The translations under genes and the position numbers were made by a program. The notes below the pieces were generated by a model. That model was not told where the DNA came from. It saw only the letters and a list, made by a program, of their open reading frames with translations, and ran no database searches. 7,817 bases of DNA, from positions 1-7,817 of the forward strand of contig JADGIB010000167.1 of the NCBI GenBank assembly GCA_019683665.1. Reading direction: 5' to 3'. Shown one piece after another: positions 5,015-7,817 of this stretch (the stretch's first letter is position 1; the number at the start of each line of letters is the position of its first letter). The DNA comes from Solirubrobacteraceae bacterium. Its GTDB lineage: Bacteria > Actinomycetota > Thermoleophilia > Solirubrobacterales > Solirubrobacteraceae.

Positions 5015-7275
5015 GCGCCGACGCGACCGGGATCCCCACCTGGCGGCCGTCCGGCGGGATCGGCCCGGCCCGCGACGCGCTCGCCCGGGCGCTGCCGGCC
5101 CGCGACGCGCTGCGCCTCGCCGCGCTCGCCGCGATGCTCGTCCTCTCGCTCGTCCGCTGGTTCGGGCTGATCGCCGACCCGCCGGTCGCGACCGCCGTCC
5201 TGTTCGCGCTCGGGCTGACCGCGGTGGCCGGCCTCCTCGGCCTCGTGCCCCGGTGGCGGTGGGCGGCGGCGGCCGTCGCGGCCGTCGCGCTGGCCGGCGC
5301 GTCGCTGCTCGTCGCCGGCGTGCCGCTGTGGATGCTCGACCCGCGCGGCTGGGGGTCGCTGGCGCCCGGGCTGGGCGACGGCATCCGCGCCCTGCCCGGG
5401 ATCATCGTCCCCTACGAGGAGGCGGGCGACTGGGTGCGCATCGTCATCCTCGCCGGCGGGTGCGTGCTCGCGGCGGCGGTCGCGATCGCCGCCGGCCTGC
5501 GCCGCACCGGCTGGACCGTCGTCCTCGCCGGCGTCCTCTTCGCGGTCCCGGCGATCCAGATGAGCGCGGACCACCCGTGGCTGGTCGGGGCCGCGTTCGC
5601 GATCCCGCTGTGCGTCCACCTGCTGGCCGAGCGCCTCACCCGCGCGCAGGCGTGGGCTGCGGCGGCCGTGCTCGGCGTCGCGACCGCCGGCGGGATGGCG
5701 CTCGCCCCGGTGCTCGACACCGAGGGCCCGGTCATCGACGTGCAGGAGATCGCCTCGGCGCTGGAGCCGCGCCAGCCGGAGCGCTTCGACTGGACCCACG
5801 GCTACGGCCCGCTCGACTGGCCGCGCGACGGGCGCACGCTGCTGCGCGTCCGGGCCGCCCGGCCCGCGTACTGGAAGGTCCAGGACCTCACGCTCTTCGA
5901 CGGCGTCCGCTGGCGCGACTGGGCGCGCCGGCGGCCGGCGCCGATCGCCGAGGGCCTGCAGGATCACCCGCGCTGGCGCGAGCGCGTCCGGGTGAAGGTC
6001 GAGGGGCTGACGACCGACGAGTTCGTCGTCCCCGGCGAGGGCCTGGAGGTCTCGCACTCGCCGCGGCGGCCGGTCCCGTCGCGGCCGGGCGGCTTCTCGG
6101 TCGCCGACGACGAGGAGCCGCTCTCCAGCGGCGACGCCTACCGGGCCGAGGGCTACGTGCCGCGGCCCGACGAGGCGGCGCTGCGCGCGGCGCCGCCCGT
6201 CTACCCGGACTGGCTCGACGAGCACCTGACGCTGTTCGTCCCCGCGCGCTGGGGGGCGGGGCGGGTCTTCGTGCGCTTCGCGCCGTTTCGCAGCGGCGGC
6301 GGCGCGATCGCGATCGGCCCGAACGTCGCCGGCGGCGACGTCGACCTCGTCCTGCGGGCGGGCGGCTACGGGGAGGTCCACCGGCTCGCCCGGCGCCTGG
6401 CCGAGGGGGCGGGGTCGCCCTACGAGGTCGTCGAGCGCGTCGAGCGGTACCTGAACAGCACCCGGTTCCGCTACGAGGAGGACGTCCCCGAGCACCGGCT
6501 GCCGCTCGTCGCGTTCCTCGAGCGCGACCGGGCCGGCTACTGCCAGCACTTCTCCGGGGCGATGGCGCTGCTGCTGCGGATGGCCGGGATCCCGGCCCGG
6601 GTCAGCACCGGGTTCGCGCCCGGCTCGCGCGACGACGACCGCGGCGAGTTCGTCGTCACCGACCTCGACGCGCACTCGTGGGTCGAGGTCTGGTTCCACG
6701 GGATCGGCTGGGTGACGTTCGACCCGACCCCGAGCGAGGCGCCCGCGACGGCCCAGGCCGCGGGCGGGGGCGGCATCCTGCCCGCCGGGTTCCCGGGCGG
6801 CCCGCAGCCGAGCGGGGACGTCGGCGCCGACCTCGGGCCGGGCGGCCCGGCCGCGCCGCTGCCGCCGGTCGAGGACGAGGAGGGCCGCTCGCCGTGGCCG
6901 CCGCTCGGGCTCGCCGCGCTGCTCGTCGCGCTCGCGGTCGGCGGGCGCTGGGCGTGGCTGACGCTGCGCCGGCGCCGGCGCGAGCACCAGGAGGCCGGGC
7001 CGGAGACCGACGTCGCCGAGCTGGAGCGGGCGCTGCGCCGCACCGGGCGGCCGGTCGCGCCGGGCACGACGCTGCTCGACCTCGAGCGCCGCTTCGCCCA
7101 CGACCCGGGGGCGCGCGAGTACATCCGGGCGCTGGCGCGCGCCCGCTACGCGCCGGGCGCGCCGCGGCCGACGCCGGGCCAGCGGCGGGCGCTGCGCGAC
7201 GCGCTCGGGCGGGGCCTGGGGATCGGCGGTCGCCTGCGCGCGCTGTGGGCGCTGCCGCCGCGGGGCCTACACTGA
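5011..7275 (+). CDS. TgpA-like membrane transglutaminase (DUF3488, transglutaminase core, DUF4129)
   Basis: A 754-residue integral membrane protein with an extracytoplasmic transglutaminase/protease-like domain. About seven hydrophobic segments (residues about 30-240) form the TgpA N-terminal region, with a longer Gly/Pro/Trp loop between segments 3 and 4. A large soluble region follows, ending in the papain-fold core: GYCQHFSGAMALLLRMAGIP with nucleophile Cys511, VTDLDAHSWVEVWF with His555 and WVTFDPTPSE with Asp571, a complete Cys-His-Asp triad. A Gly/Pro linker (about 580-628) leads to one more membrane helix (PPLGLAALLVALAVGG) and a cytoplasmic tail with DUF4129-like GRPVAPGTTLLDLERRF and YIRALARARYAP. 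The start ATG overlaps the DUF58 stop as ATGA, with GGGGAG at 4994-4999. The substrate is unknown; family members are thought to act on envelope proteins or peptidoglycan-linked partners. The MoxR ATPase and DUF58 protein are the expected partners. Confidence 0.93.
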   Translation: MSADATGIPTWRPSGGIGPARDALARALPARDALRLAALAAMLVLSLVRWFGLIADPPVATAVLFALGLTAVAGLLGLVPRWRWAAAAVAAVALAGASLLVAGVPLWMLDPRGWGSLAPGLGDGIRALPGIIVPYEEAGDWVRIVILAGGCVLAAAVAIAAGLRRTGWTVVLAGVLFAVPAIQMSADHPWLVGAAFAIPLCVHLLAERLTRAQAWAAAAVLGVATAGGMALAPVLDTEGPVIDVQEIASALEPRQPERFDWTHGYGPLDWPRDGRTLLRVRAARPAYWKVQDLTLFDGVRWRDWARRRPAPIAEGLQDHPRWRERVRVKVEGLTTDEFVVPGEGLEVSHSPRRPVPSRPGGFSVADDEEPLSSGDAYRAEGYVPRPDEAALRAAPPVYPDWLDEHLTLFVPARWGAGRVFVRFAPFRSGGGAIAIGPNVAGGDVDLVLRAGGYGEVHRLARRLAEGAGSPYEVVERVERYLNSTRFRYEEDVPEHRLPLVAFLERDRAGYCQHFSGAMALLLRMAGIPARVSTGFAPGSRDDDRGEFVVTDLDAHSWVEVWFHGIGWVTFDPTPSEAPATAQAAGGGGILPAGFPGGPQPSGDVGADLGPGGPAAPLPPVEDEEGRSPWPPLGLAALLVALAVGGRWAWLTLRRRRREHQEAGPETDVAELERALRRTGRPVAPGTTLLDLERRFAHDPGAREYIRALARARYAPGAPRPTPGQRRALRDALGRGLGIGGRLRALWALPPRGLH
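7268..7273 (+). promoter_or_regulatory. -10-like hexamer for a possible leaderless TPR transcript
   Basis: TACACT (TANNNT) ends 6 bases before the GTG at 7280 and overlaps the last codons and the first base of the stop codon of the transglutaminase gene. No Shine-Dalgarno sequence precedes the GTG and no clear -35 element is visible. It suggests a transcript for the TPR gene in addition to read-through from the operon. Confidence 0.4.
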
Positions 7276-7279
7276 GCGG

Positions 7280-7651
7280 GTGGCGTCGTCCGACAGCGTG
7301 TACGACCTCTACCGGCGCGGCACCGCGCTGCTGGAGGGCGGCGACTACCACGCCGCGGCCGTCCCGCTCTCGCGGGCCCGGGACCTGGAGCCCGACCAGA
7401 CCTCGATCCGCGAGGCGCTCGGGCGCGCGCTCTTCCAGTCGCAGCGCTACCGCGAGGCCGTCGTCGAGTTCGAGGCGGTCGTCGAGCGGGCGCCGACGAA
7501 CGACTACGCGCTCTTCTGCCTGGGCCGCTCGCTCCAGCAGCTCGGCCGCCACGGCGAGGCCCGCCGCCCGCTCGCGCTCGCCGCGCAGCTGCGCCCCGAC
7601 CGCGGCGACTACCGCCGCTACCGCGACCAGGCGCGCCGCCGGGCCGCGTAG
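7280..7651 (+). CDS. Small tetratricopeptide-repeat (TPR) protein
   Basis: A 123-residue, probably cytoplasmic protein made almost wholly of TPR helices, which serve as protein-protein docking surfaces. Three repeats are visible: about 6-39 (YDLYRRGTALLEGGDYHAAA...LEPD), 40-73 (IREALGRALFQSQRYREAVV...RAPT) and 74-107 (DYALFCLGRSLQQLGRHGEA...LRPD), each with the usual Gly/Ala at position 8 and Pro near position 32. A basic tail (RRYRDQARRRAA) follows. There is no signal peptide or membrane helix. The start is GTG at 7280, 4 bases after the transglutaminase stop. Position suggests a partner or adaptor for the MoxR/DUF58/transglutaminase module, but this is inferred from location only; no specific family is recognised. 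Confidence 0.85.
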   Translation: MASSDSVYDLYRRGTALLEGGDYHAAAVPLSRARDLEPDQTSIREALGRALFQSQRYREAVVEFEAVVERAPTNDYALFCLGRSLQQLGRHGEARRPLALAAQLRPDRGDYRRYRDQARRRAA

Positions 7652-7734
7652 CGGGCCGCGCCCACACGCTCCGCCTCGACCGTTGCCGGTTCGCGGCCGG
7701 GATGCGCGCGCTGCCCCGGGGCGCCGGCGCGGAC

Positions 7735-7780
7735 GTGTGGCACCTGGCATCGGAGGGGTCGACGGCAGGTGCCACACCTG
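7735..7780. repeat. Perfect 12-bp inverted repeat plus overlapping palindrome
   Basis: GTGTGGCACCTG (7735-7746) and CAGGTGCCACAC (7766-7777) are exact reverse complements separated by 19 bases. The right arm also takes part in a second palindrome, CAGGTG-CCA-CACCTG (7766-7780), so two hairpins are possible that exclude each other. No T-tract follows directly, so a simple terminator for the TPR gene is not supported. It could be a repressor operator for the next gene or a REP-like mobile hairpin. Confidence 0.75.
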
Positions 7781-7785
7781 TGTCG

Positions 7786-7791
7786 TATAAA
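7786..7791 (+). promoter_or_regulatory. Promoter-like -10 hexamer near the right edge
   Basis: TATAAA matches the -10 consensus at 5 of 6 bases and lies in an AT-rich patch (7785-7798) that stands out from the GC-rich surroundings. No -35 element is evident; the 7766-7780 palindrome occupies the region where it would be expected. It probably drives a gene that begins at or beyond the edge; ATG codons follow at 7795 and 7812. Confidence 0.4.
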
Positions 7792-7817
7792 CATATGACG
7801 CGGGCGCCGGTATGCAG

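Noticed and set aside
3439..7101. A 1220-codon open frame on the minus strand, and a 593-codon one at 1036-2817
   Set aside because: Both lie antisense to well-identified genes and their translations are Arg/Ala/Gly/Pro-rich without domains. They are a by-product of very high GC and codon-position bias.
7652..7734. A possible rho-independent terminator or tRNA after the TPR gene
   Set aside because: There are GC-rich self-complementary bits but no T-tract, and no tRNA cloverleaf can be drawn.
5253..7790. An 845-codon plus-strand frame overlapping the transglutaminase and TPR genes
   Set aside because: The translation is low-complexity Arg/Ala/Gly and carries no motif, while the overlapped frames show complete catalytic motifs.
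1..7817. CRISPR arrays, insertion sequences and rRNA
   Set aside because: No regularly spaced repeats, complete transposase genes or rRNA-like sequence were seen; the gene content is ordinary chromosomal.

Overview
The window is very GC-rich, with G/C dominating third codon positions, and carries an actinobacterial gene block: actinobacterial integration host factor (mihF), guanylate kinase (gmk), RNA polymerase omega (rpoZ) and bifunctional CoaBC. This order is also found around Rv1388-Rv1391 of Mycobacterium tuberculosis. The extreme GC content and the divergence from mycobacterial and Streptomyces proteins would fit a deep actinobacterial lineage such as Thermoleophilia/Solirubrobacterales, but that placement is inference.

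Layout, left to right. (1) Positions 1-307, minus strand: the N-terminal part of a class 2 (quinone-linked) dihydroorotate dehydrogenase, pyrD, cut by the window edge. (2) Positions 308-464: a divergent intergenic region, less GC-rich than the rest. It holds a tandem octamer repeat, a long imperfect hairpin with a MerR/SoxR-like palindrome at its tip, and a promoter that would place the mihF transcript start at or next to its ATG. (3) Positions 465-2913: mihF, gmk, rpoZ and coaBC on the plus strand, mostly joined by 4-base overlaps. (4) Positions 2910-7275: a MoxR-type AAA+ ATPase, a DUF58 protein and a TgpA-like membrane transglutaminase, also tightly packed. (5) Positions 7280-7651: a small TPR protein. 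(6) Positions 7652-7817: a non-coding tail with a perfect 12-bp inverted repeat, a second overlapping palindrome and an AT-rich promoter-like patch. A further gene probably begins at or beyond the right edge.

The first half serves nucleotide supply (PyrD, Gmk), chromosome architecture (mIHF), transcription (omega) and coenzyme A synthesis. The second half is a MoxR/DUF58/transglutaminase module, generally taken to act at the cell envelope. coaBC runs into moxR through a GTGA overlap, so the module is probably co-expressed with the housekeeping genes.

Three plus-strand genes (mihF, rpoZ, TPR) lack a Shine-Dalgarno sequence and have a TANNNT -10-like hexamer 6-8 bases before the start codon, the usual arrangement for leaderless actinobacterial transcripts. 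The most unusual coding feature is gmk, which has no ATG, GTG or TTG in a sensible place and appears to start at a CTG inside a CTGA overlap with the mihF stop codon.
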